Counted from the first letter of the stretch, positions 33,798 to 43,358 are shown. The stretch: 64,000 nucleotides of DNA from Streptomyces hygroscopicus (GCF_026168105.1 NZ_LBMW01000002.1:278721-342720); one strand, 5' to 3'. Notes: generated by a model not told the origin, from the letters alone. Made by a program: numbers and translations.

Positions 33798-36700
33798 ATG
33801 TACGAGCTGTCCCGGGTCCGCCTCTACTCCATCGGGCCTGCCGGTGCGCGCTATGCCGACACCGTGCTGGACCTGCGGGGTGTGGGTGATCCGGTGCCCG
33901 ACCCCGCGCCCACCCAGGCGGAGTTCTTCGAGGAGGAGCCCGTCGGGCCGCCGCGCCGGCCGGCGCCCGCCGGCGTCCTCTTCCTGGAGAACGGCGGCGG
34001 CAAGTCCGTGCTCCTCAAGCTGATCTTCTCGGTGATGCTTCCGGGCCACCGCAACACCCTCGGCGGCGCCAGCTCGGGTGTTCTGCGCAAGTTCCTGCTC
34101 GCCGACGACTGCGGGCATGTGGCGCTGGAGTGGCAGCACACGCTGACCGGTGAGTGCGTCGTCGTCGGCAAGGTGAGCGAATGGCGCGGGCGCCAGGTCT
34201 CCAACGACCCGCGGAAGTTCGCGGAGGCCTGGTACTCCTTCCGGCCCGGCCCGGGACTCAGCCTGGACAATCTGCCGGTCGCCGAGTCCACCGCGGTACG
34301 GCCGCCCGTCGAGGGAGCGTCCGGGGCTCAGGGGCGGCGCCGCACGATGAAGGGCTTCCGGGACGCCCTGACGGAGGCGGGCAAGGCCTATCCGCATCTG
34401 GAGGTGCACTGGGAGGAGATTCACGACCGCTGGAACGAGCATCTGACGCACCTCGGGCTCGATCCCGAACTCTTTCGCTACCAGCGGGAGATGAACGCCG
34501 ACGAGGGTGAGGCCGCCGGTCTCTTCGCGGTCAAGAAGGACTCCGACTTCACGGACCTGCTGCTGCGCGCAGTCACCGACACCCGGGACACCGACGGGCT
34601 CGCCGACCTGGTCGGCGGTTTCGGCAACAAGCTGGGACGGCGCTCCGAACTGATCGCCGAACGCGACTTCACCGCCGGGTCGGTGGACCTGCTCGGCCGC
34701 ATCGTCGACGCCGCTCAGGCGCGGTCGCGGGCGCGTGACATCCACACCGGCGCCGAGCGGCGCACGCGAACACTGGCACGACGGCTGTCCGCGCGCGGGG
34801 TGCAGGAGCGGGTACGGGCCGCCGACCTGGCCCAGCGGGTGACCGCGGCCGCCCACACCGTCACACACGCCGAGGGCGCCCGGGAACGCAGTGCCCTGAT
34901 CGCCGCCGAACTCGCGTACCGCCACGCCTCGTTGGCGCTCGCCGGAGCGGAGAAGGCCGCCGCCGCGCAGAAGCGTGAGCTGGCCGACGCACGCCAGCTG
35001 TACTCCGCGTGGCAGGCCGCCGAGGCCGTGCTGCGACACCGCGCCGCCGCCGACCGCTCCGCACGCGTGGCCGCCGCGATCCGCGAGGCCGAGCGGGACG
35101 CCGCACCCGCCCTCGCCGCCCGGGCCAAGGCGGCCGTCGACCTCGTACGGGCGCTGCACGCCGCCGCCGAGAGCGCCGAGTCCCTCGCCAACGAGGAGGA
35201 GGAGCGGTCCGCCGCGCTCCAGGAAGTGAGCGAGTCCGCGTACCGCGACTCGACCGCCTCCGCCACCGAGGCCCAGCGCGCCCGCAGCGAGAGCGGACAT
35301 CTGCGCCAGCGTCTCTCCGAGGTGGAGCAGGAGACCGCCGAGGCCGTGCGAGTCGGCTGGCTGGACGACAGCGCGCCCGACGCCGACCCGGCACGGGCCG
35401 CACTCGCCGCGAGCGACGCCGAGAAGAGGGCCGTCGCCGCCTGGGACACCGCTCGCGAGGCCGCCCGCCGGACCGCCGAGCACGCGCGTGAGACGGCTTC
35501 CGCCGAGTCCCGCGCGGAACTGACGGCGGCTCGAGCGGCGGACGCGGCGACGGCCGCGGAGCGGGCGTACGAGGCCGAGCGCCGGACGGCCGAGACGCTG
35601 GCGGCGGAGGAGCGGCTCGCCGAACTGCTCAGCCTGTCCGGCACGGACGCGCGTACGTGGGTGTCGGGGCCCCGCCGCGACGAGGACACGAGCGCGGCCC
35701 ACGCCCCGGCCGCCCAGGAGGGCCCTCTCGCCGCCGAGGAGCTGGACCGCTTCGCCGACGAACTGCGTGCGCTGCTCGACGCCTCCGTCTCCTCCGCCGA
35801 ACGGCACCTCTTCGAGCTGCGGACCGCGGCGGCCGACGACGCCCGTATCCTCGGCGCGCTCGGTGACGGCGGGCTGCTGCCGCCGGGCCCGGACGTGCTG
35901 GCGACCGTCGAGTTCCTGGGCGAGCACGGCATCCCCGCGCTCCCCGGCTGGCGCTATCTCGCGCAGGCCGTCGACCCGGCCGACCACGCGCGCGTGCTGG
36001 CCGCCCGCCCCGAGCTGGTCGACGGCGTGATCATCACCGACCCCGCCTCGCACGCCCGGGCCCGCGAAACGCTCAGCGAGGCCGCGCTGCTGCCGCGCTC
36101 CGCCGTCGCCGTCGGCACCGCCGCCGCGCTGCTCGCCCCGACACCGGCCCTCGACGAGGGCGACAGCGCAGTCGGCGGCGTCTTCCTCGTACCACCGAAC
36201 CCGGCCATGCACGACGAGCACGCGGCCGACGAGGAGCGGCGGGGGCTGCGTGCCCGGGCCACCGAGCGGGACGAGGAGATCCGGGCGCTCGCGGCCCGGC
36301 TCGGCAAGGACCGGGAACTCGCGGCCCGGCTGGCTTCCTGGCGCACCGGCTGCCCGGCCGGACGGCTCGCCGAACTCGCCACGGCCGCCCTGGACGCGCG
36401 TGCGTTCGCCGAGGAGTCCGAGGCGGAGCTGGCCGAGGCGCGCACCGCCCGGGCCGAGGCCGACGAGGCGGCGGCGGAGGCCTCCCAGGTGCGTGACGAG
36501 CGGCAGGAGGCCGCGCAGAAGGCCCGGCGTGCCGCCGACGCGCTCGCCGGGCTCGCCTTCCGGCTGCGCGAGCGCGCGGGCTGGCAGGTCAAACTGAGAG
36601 AACTCGCCGACGAGGCGGTCGAGTCGGAGGGCCGCGCCCAGTCCTGTCTGGAGCGCGCCCGAGCCGCCGACGAGGACCGGCGTGCCGCCCAGCGCGCCGC

Positions 36701-38435
36701 CGACGACGCCCGTCGCACGGCGCGTGCGCTGCGCGCCGAGCGCGCGGAGATCGCGGGCGCCCCCGACGACGTACCGGACGACGACACGGACGCGCCCAAG
36801 GCGTCCCTGCCCGCCCTCCGCGAGGCCTACCGGGCCGCCTCTCAGGTCTACGAGAAGGTCGGCGTCGGTGCCGACCTGCGCGCCGAACAGGCGCGGGCCG
36901 AGAGCGACGAGTCCGCCGCGCTCGCCGAACTGGACCGGCTCAGCAACAAGGTGCGCACCCGCGCCGAGCAGCTCCTCCAGTCGCCGGACGGCTCCGACGG
37001 CCCCTCCCGGCAGGCGGCCGCCGCGCGCGCCGAGGAGCTGGTGCAGCTCCTGGAGACGCGCATGTCCACGGCGAGCGAGCAACTCGGCCGGCTGCGCGGC
37101 GAGGCCGAGCGGCACGCGCCCGAGAGCGGCGGGGCCCACACCGAGCTGCCCGAGGAGCTGGTCCCCGGCGACACCGAGCAGGCCCAGGCCCTGCTGCGCA
37201 CGGCGACGGCCGAACTCGCCTCCCGCACCGACGCGTTGAGCCAGGCACGGGAGGCCCACACCGAACTCCTGGAAGCCCACCGAGCCGCCGCGGACGCGGC
37301 GAGCGGCTTCGACGAGATCGCTGCGATGCTCCGTGACCTGCTGCGCGAGCACACACCGGACGAGGAGCAGGAGGAACAGGAGCCGTATCCGGGCACGCTC
37401 GAGGAGGCCCGGCACACCGCCGCCGAGGCCCGACGGTCGCTGCGTGGCTGTGCCGGCGACCTGTCCGCAGCCGAGACGGCCGTGCGCGAGGCGAGCGACG
37501 TACTCGTGCGGCACGCCAACTCCACCCGGTACGAGCAGGTCCGCACGCCCGCCCGGCAGCAGATCCGCGAGCTGCCCGGGTCCGCGCTGCCGGAGCACGC
37601 ACAGAAGTGGGCCGAGGCGTTCGCGCCTCGCCTCAGGGTCCTCACGGACGAGTTGGCGCAGCTGGAGCGCAACCGCGACTCGATCGTGGACCGGCTGCGG
37701 GGACTGGTCGAGTCGGCCCTCGCCACGCTGCGGTCGGCGCAGCGGCTCTCCCGACTGCCGGAGGGACTGGGCGAGTGGTCGGGGCAGGAGTTCCTGCGTA
37801 TCCGCTTCGAGGAGCCCGACCAGGCCACGCTCGTCGAACGCCTCGGTGAGGTGATCGACGACGCGACCCGTGCGGCCGTCAAGAAGAACTCCGACCTCAG
37901 GCGTGACGGGATGTCGCTGCTCCTGCGGGGAGTCGGCGCGGCGCTCCATCCGAGGGGAGTGGCCGTCGAGATCCTCAAGCCGGACGCCGTGCTGCGCGCC
38001 GAGCGCGTGCCGGTCGGACAGATGGGTGACGTGTTCTCGGGCGGCCAGCTGCTGACCGCCGCCATCGCCCTGTACTGCACGATGGCCGCGCTGCGCTCCA
38101 ACGACCGCGGCCGCGACAAGCACCGCCACGCGGGCACGCTGTTCCTGGACAACCCCATCGGGCGCGCCAACGCGACGTACCTGCTGGAACTCCAGCGGGC
38201 CGTGTCGGACGCGCTCGGCGTTCAGCTCCTCTACACCACCGGTCTGTTCGACACGACCGCACTCGCCGAGTTCCCCCTGGTGATCCGGCTGCGCAACGAC
38301 GCCGACCTGCGGGCCGGGCTGAAGTACATCCGGGTGGAGGAACACCTCCGGCCGGGACTGCCGCAGCAGCCCCAGGCCGGAGAGGCGGTGCACAGCGAGA
38401 TCACGGCGACACGGATGTTCAAACGACCCGCGTAG
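33798..38435 (+). CDS. JetC/MksB-like SMC ATPase
   Basis: A 1,545-residue SMC-type ATPase. Walker A is ENGGGKSVLLK with Lys69. The ABC signature is VFSGGQ (Ser1414-Gln1417). Walker B is TLFLDNP with Asp1451 and asparagine at 1452, where most SMC/ABC proteins have the catalytic glutamate. Two long Ala/Glu/Arg-rich coiled coils (about 300-650 and 800-1290) flank a folded, hinge-like block (about 655-790, GVIITDPASHARARETL). The kleisin and KITE genes precede it; no JetD-type nuclease follows. The role is chromosome organisation (Mks) or plasmid defence (Wadjet). The start ATG at 33798 has a weak ribosome site in a 108-base gap. Confidence 0.85.
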   Translation: MYELSRVRLYSIGPAGARYADTVLDLRGVGDPVPDPAPTQAEFFEEEPVGPPRRPAPAGVLFLENGGGKSVLLKLIFSVMLPGHRNTLGGASSGVLRKFLLADDCGHVALEWQHTLTGECVVVGKVSEWRGRQVSNDPRKFAEAWYSFRPGPGLSLDNLPVAESTAVRPPVEGASGAQGRRRTMKGFRDALTEAGKAYPHLEVHWEEIHDRWNEHLTHLGLDPELFRYQREMNADEGEAAGLFAVKKDSDFTDLLLRAVTDTRDTDGLADLVGGFGNKLGRRSELIAERDFTAGSVDLLGRIVDAAQARSRARDIHTGAERRTRTLARRLSARGVQERVRAADLAQRVTAAAHTVTHAEGARERSALIAAELAYRHASLALAGAEKAAAAQKRELADARQLYSAWQAAEAVLRHRAAADRSARVAAAIREAERDAAPALAARAKAAVDLVRALHAAAESAESLANEEEERSAALQEVSESAYRDSTASATEAQRARSESGHLRQRLSEVEQETAEAVRVGWLDDSAPDADPARAALAASDAEKRAVAAWDTAREAARRTAEHARETASAESRAELTAARAADAATAAERAYEAERRTAETLAAEERLAELLSLSGTDARTWVSGPRRDEDTSAAHAPAAQEGPLAAEELDRFADELRALLDASVSSAERHLFELRTAAADDARILGALGDGGLLPPGPDVLATVEFLGEHGIPALPGWRYLAQAVDPADHARVLAARPELVDGVIITDPASHARARETLSEAALLPRSAVAVGTAAALLAPTPALDEGDSAVGGVFLVPPNPAMHDEHAADEERRGLRARATERDEEIRALAARLGKDRELAARLASWRTGCPAGRLAELATAALDARAFAEESEAELAEARTARAEADEAAAEASQVRDERQEAAQKARRAADALAGLAFRLRERAGWQVKLRELADEAVESEGRAQSCLERARAADEDRRAAQRAADDARRTARALRAERAEIAGAPDDVPDDDTDAPKASLPALREAYRAASQVYEKVGVGADLRAEQARAESDESAALAELDRLSNKVRTRAEQLLQSPDGSDGPSRQAAAARAEELVQLLETRMSTASEQLGRLRGEAERHAPESGGAHTELPEELVPGDTEQAQALLRTATAELASRTDALSQAREAHTELLEAHRAAADAASGFDEIAAMLRDLLREHTPDEEQEEQEPYPGTLEEARHTAAEARRSLRGCAGDLSAAETAVREASDVLVRHANSTRYEQVRTPARQQIRELPGSALPEHAQKWAEAFAPRLRVLTDELAQLERNRDSIVDRLRGLVESALATLRSAQRLSRLPEGLGEWSGQEFLRIRFEEPDQATLVERLGEVIDDATRAAVKKNSDLRRDGMSLLLRGVGAALHPRGVAVEILKPDAVLRAERVPVGQMGDVFSGGQLLTAAIALYCTMAALRSNDRGRDKHRHAGTLFLDNPIGRANATYLLELQRAVSDALGVQLLYTTGLFDTTALAEFPLVIRLRNDADLRAGLKYIRVEEHLRPGLPQQPQAGEAVHSEITATRMFKRPA

Positions 38436-38670
38436 CCGTCACACGTCCTCCTTCAGAGGATCCGCGCACCTCTCGCCGATCGTCATCGTCGTGACGCCCG
38501 GGTTGACGGAGATCAGATCCGCCATGACAGTCCCGGTCCGGCGTGAACTGGCGTGTGGCGCCGACCCGGTGGAGTCCGCGCCCCTCGACCGCGCCGACCG
38601 CTCCGCGACGGGCTCGCCGAGGAAGCCGCCCCGCGGCCACCGGCGGCGGGCCCGCCCCGCGGCCAACAGG

Positions 38671-39285
38671 TCACGGGTGCGACAGCTGCCCGGCCCCGCT
38701 CTGCCTGCGTATGCGTTCCTGTGCCCGCGCCGCGGCCCGCGTCTGACGGCGGGCCATCCGGCGCTCGCGGCGCAGGGCCCGGGCCGTGCTGTTGGGGGCC
38801 GACACCACGCCATGACGCTGGTTCCACACCTGGCGCGTCACCCACACATCGAGCACGCCCCACGTGGCGACCACCGTGCTCGCCACGCTGCTCAGCACCA
38901 TGGGGAACGCCAGCCAGGATCCGGCCAGGGTGCACAGGAAGGCGATCACCGCCTGCATCAGCGTCAGGGCGATGATGAGCACCGCCCGCACCGCCGCCGT
39001 TCGCACGGGATCCGGCAGCCGCCGCCGACGCGCGGGCTCCTCCACCCACAACGGCCGGTAGTACGACGCCTCGTACTCTCCCTCTTCCGTCGTGGCGCTT
39101 CGCGCGGCGGCCGGAGCGCCACACCCGTCCGCGGGGTCGCGCACTGTCGTCGTCCGGCGGTCGATGCCCTCCTGAATGCCGTGATCCGGTGTCTCCGGGC
39201 CCCGCCGCGCCGTCGTGGACGTCGCAATGCCCGCCACGGGCTTCTCGCGCTGCTCCACCGTGCCCATCACCTTGTCACTCCCCAT
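38671..39285 (-). CDS. Unknown membrane protein with a basic C-terminus
   Basis: A protein of about 204 residues: a polar N-terminal third, an aromatic linker (YEASYYRPLWVEEPARRRRLPD), two hydrophobic helices (AVLIIALTLMQAVIAFLCTLAG and SWLAFPMVLSSVASTVVATWG) and a strongly basic C-terminus (LRRERRMARRQTRAAARAQE). I do not recognise the family. It is convergent with the SMC gene and divergent from the conservon. The start is uncertain: GTG at 39270 has GGGGAG seven bases upstream, while ATG 39285 has none. Confidence 0.7.
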   Translation of the reverse strand: MGSDKVMGTVEQREKPVAGIATSTTARRGPETPDHGIQEGIDRRTTTVRDPADGCGAPAAARSATTEEGEYEASYYRPLWVEEPARRRRLPDPVRTAAVRAVLIIALTLMQAVIAFLCTLAGSWLAFPMVLSSVASTVVATWGVLDVWVTRQVWNQRHGVVSAPNSTARALRRERRMARRQTRAAARAQERIRRQSGAGQLSHP

Positions 39286-39688
39286 CCCCCGAGGACCGCT
39301 CGTCCCGGTGTCACCGAACCCGGCTCCCCAGTGGCTGCCCGGCTTACGCTGTTTTATGCCGCCTGAGTGCGGCATGCGGCGCCTGTGGCCGATTCCGCCC
39401 CCGGTTTCCCGTACATGAAGACGACGGATGTGCCGCGAAGATTCCCAACGAACGGCAAATTCCGGCCAACCGGCCCCTGTTCCGCACCGCACGTCCCCCT
39501 GGACCCCACGTCGGCTCCGGGAGGCAATCTCCCGTAATGGCGGGACAACTGCCCATGTCCGGTTCGCTGTCCATGGGGTGGTGCGCCCCGTCGGCCCTTC
39601 GAGATACCTGTGTGTCGGTAGTAGGCTCACGCCGTTTGTTGACGCACATGTGTACCCCCGGGCCGAGGGGGTCGAGCTGGGGGAGGCC
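39286..39688. other. 403-base divergent region before cvnA
   Basis: No gene is evident. A promoter-like TTCGAG (39598-39603) and TAGGCT (39622-39627), 18 bases apart, point into cvnA about 55 bases upstream. A 7-bp hairpin (ATGCCGC/GCGGCAT) lies near 39355 without a U tract. The frames that cross this region have poor codon bias. Confidence 0.4.
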
Positions 39689-42475
39689 ATGCGCTTTCGC
39701 GGGAAGTCCATCCGCCGGAAGATCGTGGCGCTGCTCCTCGTGCCGCTGCTGTCCCTGACCGCCATCTGGGCGTTCGCGACCGTGATCACAGGTCGTGAGG
39801 CACAGTCGCTGTTCAACGTCTCGTCCATCGTCGAAAAGGCGGGCTACCCCACCGAGGACACCGTCCGCGTCCTGCAGCAGGAACGCCGCCAGACGCTCGT
39901 CTACCTCGCCGACCCGCGCGCCTCCGAAGCTCTCGTCGCACTGCGCCGCAGCCGCGCAGCCACCGACCAGGTCGTGGCGAAGCTCCGTCGCAACAGCAAG
40001 GACGAGGACCTCCACGAGGTCATGGGAGAGGGCACCGCCGAGAGACTCACCTCGATCCTGGACGCCCTCGACGGCGTCGAATCGCTGCGCCGCGGCGTCG
40101 AGGACGGCACTGTCAACGCCTCCCAGGCCTTCGACCTCTACAACCGGCTGGTCGACCCCTGCTTCACGCTGCTGGGCAATCTCCACGTCCTCGACGACGT
40201 GGACGTGGACAAGGAGGGTCGCGCGCTCGTCAATGTCTTCCGCGCCCGCGAGTTGCTCTCCCGCGAGGACGCGCTCCTGGGCTCCGCGCTCGTCTCCGGC
40301 CGGATCGCCCGCACCACCATCCACGACGTCTCCGACCTCGTCGCCCAGCGGGCCGTGATGTACGACGTCAGCCTGCCGCTGCTGCCGGACTCGGAGAGCG
40401 AGCGGTTCGACGGCTACTGGAAGAACGCCGACACCGCAACCCTGCGCGCGGCCGAGCAGTCCGTCATCAGCGCCGCCCCCGGCGCCCCGCACGGCGTGAG
40501 CGCCAAGAGCTGGGACGAGGCCGCCGGCCAAGTCCTCGACCGGCTCGACACGATGAGCACCCAGGCGGGCGACCGCTACCAGGACCGCGCCCGCCCCCTC
40601 GCCGTCGACGTCATCGTGAAGGCGGCCGTCGCGGGTGTCCTCGGACTCGTCGCCCTGCTGGTCGCGCTGATCATGTCCATACGCATCGGCCGCGGCCTCA
40701 TCCGCGACCTGCGCCGGTTGCGCCTGGAGGCCCACGAGGCGTCCGGGGTGCGGCTGCCCAGCGTGATACGCCGTCTGTCGGCGGGCGAACACGTCGACGT
40801 GGAAACCGAGGTACCGCGCCTCGAGTTCGACAAGAACGAGATCGGCGAAGTCGGCCAGGCCCTCAACACCCTTCAGCGCGCTGCCGTCGAAGCCGCCGTC
40901 AAACAGGCCGAGCTGCGTGCCGGGGTCTCCGAGGTCTTCGTCAACCTTGCCCGCCGCAGCCAGGTCCTGCTGCACAAGCAGCTCACCCTGCTCGACACGA
41001 TGGAGCGCAGGACCGATGACACCGAGGAACTTGCCGACCTGTTCCGCCTCGACCACCTGACAACACGCATGCGCCGGCACGCCGAGGGCCTGGTCATCCT
41101 TTCCGGCGCTGCCCCCTCCCGGCAGTGGCGCAAGCCCGTCCAGCTCATGGACGTGGTGCGCGCCGCCGTCGCCGAGGTCGAGGACTACGAGCGCATCGAG
41201 GTGCGCAGGCTGCCCCGTGTCGCCGTCACCGGCCCCGCGGTCGCCGACCTCACCCACCTGGTGGCCGAACTCCTCGAGAACGCCACGGTGTTCTCGCCGC
41301 CGCACACCGCCGTGCAGGTCATCGGCGAACGCGTCGCCAACGGTTTCACCCTGGAGATCCACGACCGCGGCCTCGGCATGGCGGCCGAGGCGCTCCTGGA
41401 CGCCAACCTACGGCTCGCCGAGACCCCCGAGTTCGAGCTCTCCGACACCGACCGGCTCGGCCTCTTCGTGGTCAGCCGGCTCGCCCGCAGGCAGAACGTC
41501 CGCGTCTCCCTCCAGCCTTCTCCGTACGGCGGCACGACGGCGATCGTCCTCATCCCCGACGCACTGCTCACCGACGACGCCCCCGACACCAACGGCATGG
41601 GCTTCCGGCTCGACCGCGCGCTGCCCGACCCGGAGGCCGCCGCCGCCGAGGACCCGGGGCTGCCTCCGGGGCCCGTCGCGCTGCCCGGTATCCCGGCATC
41701 GATCCTGGACGGTCCGGTCGAACTGGAGGCCCCCGTCGATCTGGACACGCTCGACGGGTTCCCGGGCGCTCTCGGCGAGGAGGACAGCCGGCCCGGCGGT
41801 CTTTTCCGCCCGCGGCGTTCCTTGGCGGACACGCCGGGCCGGCAGCACCAGCCGGGCCGCGACACGAGGCCCGAGTCCGGCTGTCCTGGCGACACCGACC
41901 ACCCGGGCGCCCCGGTCCCGCTGCCGCGGCGCCGGACCCCCAAGCTCGTCAGTTCGCACGGCCGCCCCGTCACGGGATCGGGGCCGCGGCGCGGGGCAGC
42001 GGACGAGGGGCCCGATCCGCTCGAAGGGCGCGTGACCGAGCTTCAGGAGGCCAGGCGAACGGCCGGCCGCTCAGGGGAACCCAGGGGAGGCGCCGCGCGT
42101 TTGCCCGATGACCGCGACGAGGCCCCTGCCCTGCCTCAGCGGCGCCGCACCCGGCCTCCGGGGGGACCGGACGGGTCCACCCCGCACCCGGACACCGCGG
42201 CCGGACCGGCAGAATCGGGCGGGGGCGCTCTGCCCCGCCGGGTGCGGCAGGCCAGTCTTGCCCCGCAGTTGAAGGAAGACCCCGACCGGCTCGCCGAGCG
42301 CGAGCGGTCCCGCACCGCGCAGCGGGCGGGGCTCGCCGAGCGCGACGCCGACGAGGTACGCAGCCGTTTCGCCTCGCTCCAGCGGGGCTGGCAGCGCGGC
42401 CGCAAGGAGAACGCCGCGGGCGACGAGGCCCGGGACGGCTCAGCACGAGGAACGACAGAGGGGGACGGTCGATGA
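39689..42475 (+). CDS. cvnA: CvnA, conservon sensor-kinase-like membrane protein
   Basis: A 928-residue protein. It has an N-terminal membrane helix (IVALLLVPLLSLTAIWAFATV), an extracellular nitrate/nitrite-sensor-like domain (about 35-310, with EDTVRVLQQERRQTLVYLAD), a second helix (about 311-335), a HAMP-like linker and a histidine-kinase-type ATPase domain (N-box LVAELLENATVFSP, G1 DRGLGM, G2 DRLGLFVVSRLA). There is no clear phosphoacceptor histidine, as is usual for CvnA. The last 300 residues are Pro/Arg/Gly-rich and probably disordered. Conservons form membrane complexes resembling G-protein-coupled receptors. The ATG at 39689 follows GGGGGAGG closely. It overlaps cvnB (ATGA). Confidence 0.92.
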   Translation: MRFRGKSIRRKIVALLLVPLLSLTAIWAFATVITGREAQSLFNVSSIVEKAGYPTEDTVRVLQQERRQTLVYLADPRASEALVALRRSRAATDQVVAKLRRNSKDEDLHEVMGEGTAERLTSILDALDGVESLRRGVEDGTVNASQAFDLYNRLVDPCFTLLGNLHVLDDVDVDKEGRALVNVFRARELLSREDALLGSALVSGRIARTTIHDVSDLVAQRAVMYDVSLPLLPDSESERFDGYWKNADTATLRAAEQSVISAAPGAPHGVSAKSWDEAAGQVLDRLDTMSTQAGDRYQDRARPLAVDVIVKAAVAGVLGLVALLVALIMSIRIGRGLIRDLRRLRLEAHEASGVRLPSVIRRLSAGEHVDVETEVPRLEFDKNEIGEVGQALNTLQRAAVEAAVKQAELRAGVSEVFVNLARRSQVLLHKQLTLLDTMERRTDDTEELADLFRLDHLTTRMRRHAEGLVILSGAAPSRQWRKPVQLMDVVRAAVAEVEDYERIEVRRLPRVAVTGPAVADLTHLVAELLENATVFSPPHTAVQVIGERVANGFTLEIHDRGLGMAAEALLDANLRLAETPEFELSDTDRLGLFVVSRLARRQNVRVSLQPSPYGGTTAIVLIPDALLTDDAPDTNGMGFRLDRALPDPEAAAAEDPGLPPGPVALPGIPASILDGPVELEAPVDLDTLDGFPGALGEEDSRPGGLFRPRRSLADTPGRQHQPGRDTRPESGCPGDTDHPGAPVPLPRRRTPKLVSSHGRPVTGSGPRRGAADEGPDPLEGRVTELQEARRTAGRSGEPRGGAARLPDDRDEAPALPQRRRTRPPGGPDGSTPHPDTAAGPAESGGGALPRRVRQASLAPQLKEDPDRLAERERSRTAQRAGLAERDADEVRSRFASLQRGWQRGRKENAAGDEARDGSARGTTEGDGR

Positions 42476-42912
42476 CCGCACCGAAGGCCGCAGGGTCCCA
42501 TGCGATCAACACGGGGTCGGGAGAGCTGAACTGGCTCCTCGACGACCTGGTGGAGCGCGTCGCCAGCATCCGCAAGGCGCTCGTGCTCTCGAGCGACGGC
42601 CTGCCCACAGGAGTCTCCAAGGAACTGAGCCGGGAGGACAGCGAGCACCTGGCGGCGGTCGCCTCCGGATTCCACAGCCTCGCCAAGGGCGTCGGCCGGC
42701 ACTTCGACGCGGGCGGCGTCCGCCAGACCGTCGTCGAACTCGACGAGGCGTTCCTGTTCGTCACGGCCGCCGGCGACGGCAGCTGCCTGGCCGTCCTGTC
42801 GGACGCCGATTCCGACATCGGCCAGGTGGCCTACGAGATGACCCTGCTCGTCAAGCGGGTCGGAGTACATCTGGGGTCGGCTCCGCGCACCGATCTGCCC
42901 TCGGGCGGGTAG
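42472..42912 (+). CDS. cvnB: CvnB, roadblock/LC7-domain protein
   Basis: A 146-residue roadblock/LC7-fold protein (NWLLDDLVERVASIRKALVL, SSDGLPTGVSKELSREDSEH, VAYEMTLLVKRVGVHLG). In conservons CvnB works with the CvnD GTPase, like MglB with MglA in other bacteria. The ATG overlaps the cvnA stop by four bases, so it is translationally coupled. Confidence 0.95.
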   Translation: MTAPKAAGSHAINTGSGELNWLLDDLVERVASIRKALVLSSDGLPTGVSKELSREDSEHLAAVASGFHSLAKGVGRHFDAGGVRQTVVELDEAFLFVTAAGDGSCLAVLSDADSDIGQVAYEMTLLVKRVGVHLGSAPRTDLPSGG

Positions 42913-42921
42913 TGAGATGGC

Positions 42922-43317
42922 ATGAGTGGAGACGGTCAGGGAAGCAGCCATTGGTTCGACGACGAAGCCGGACCGGTGGTCCGCCCGTACGCCATGACGC
43001 GCGGCCGCACCAGCCACGAAGTCCAGCACCGCCTCGACCTGATCGCGGTGGTCGTCACGGAACCGCACGTGGACGATACCGAGGCGGACCCGTCGCTGTC
43101 CCCGGAACACGTGGACATCGTCGACCTGTGCCGTGACACCCCCCAGTCGGTCGCCGAACTCGCCACCGAACTCGATCTCCCCGTCGGCGTGGTGCGTGTG
43201 CTCGTCGGGGACCTCGTGGACGAGGAACTGGTGCATGTGACGCGTCCCGTGCCGCCCGCCGAACTGGTGGACGAGAGCATTCTGCGTGATGTGATCAGCG
43301 GCCTGCGGGCCCTGTGA
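42922..43317 (+). CDS. cvnC: CvnC, DUF742 protein
   Basis: A 131-residue DUF742 protein with a degenerate helix-turn-helix (DIVDLCRDTPQSVAELATEL, LPVGVVRVLVGDLVDEELVHV) and an N-terminal VVRPYAMTRGRT motif typical of CvnC. It starts nine bases after cvnB. Normally cvnD follows directly; here a terminator-like hairpin and a 3.6-kb metabolic gene come between. Confidence 0.95.
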   Translation: MSGDGQGSSHWFDDEAGPVVRPYAMTRGRTSHEVQHRLDLIAVVVTEPHVDDTEADPSLSPEHVDIVDLCRDTPQSVAELATELDLPVGVVRVLVGDLVDEELVHVTRPVPPAELVDESILRDVISGLRAL

Positions 43318-43321
43318 GCGA

Positions 43322-43358
43322 GGGTTTCCGTCCGCCTCGCCAGAGCGCACGGAAACCC
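43322..43358. terminator. Hairpin after cvnC
   Basis: A perfect 10-bp inverted repeat, GGGTTTCCGT (43322-43331) and ACGGAAACCC (43349-43358), with a 17-base loop, four bases past the cvnC stop codon. It would end the cvnABC transcript before the 5-oxoprolinase gene. Confidence 0.62.

Noticed and set aside
32703..38393. An uninterrupted 1,896-codon frame on the minus strand opposite the SMC-like genes
   Set aside because: It is a shadow of GC-rich coding sequence: Gly/Arg/Val-rich, no domain, and the plus strand has three well-formed genes with Walker motifs.
39350..39372. Hairpin near 39355 as a terminator
   Set aside because: The stem is only 7 bp, has no U tract in either direction, and lies upstream of divergent genes.
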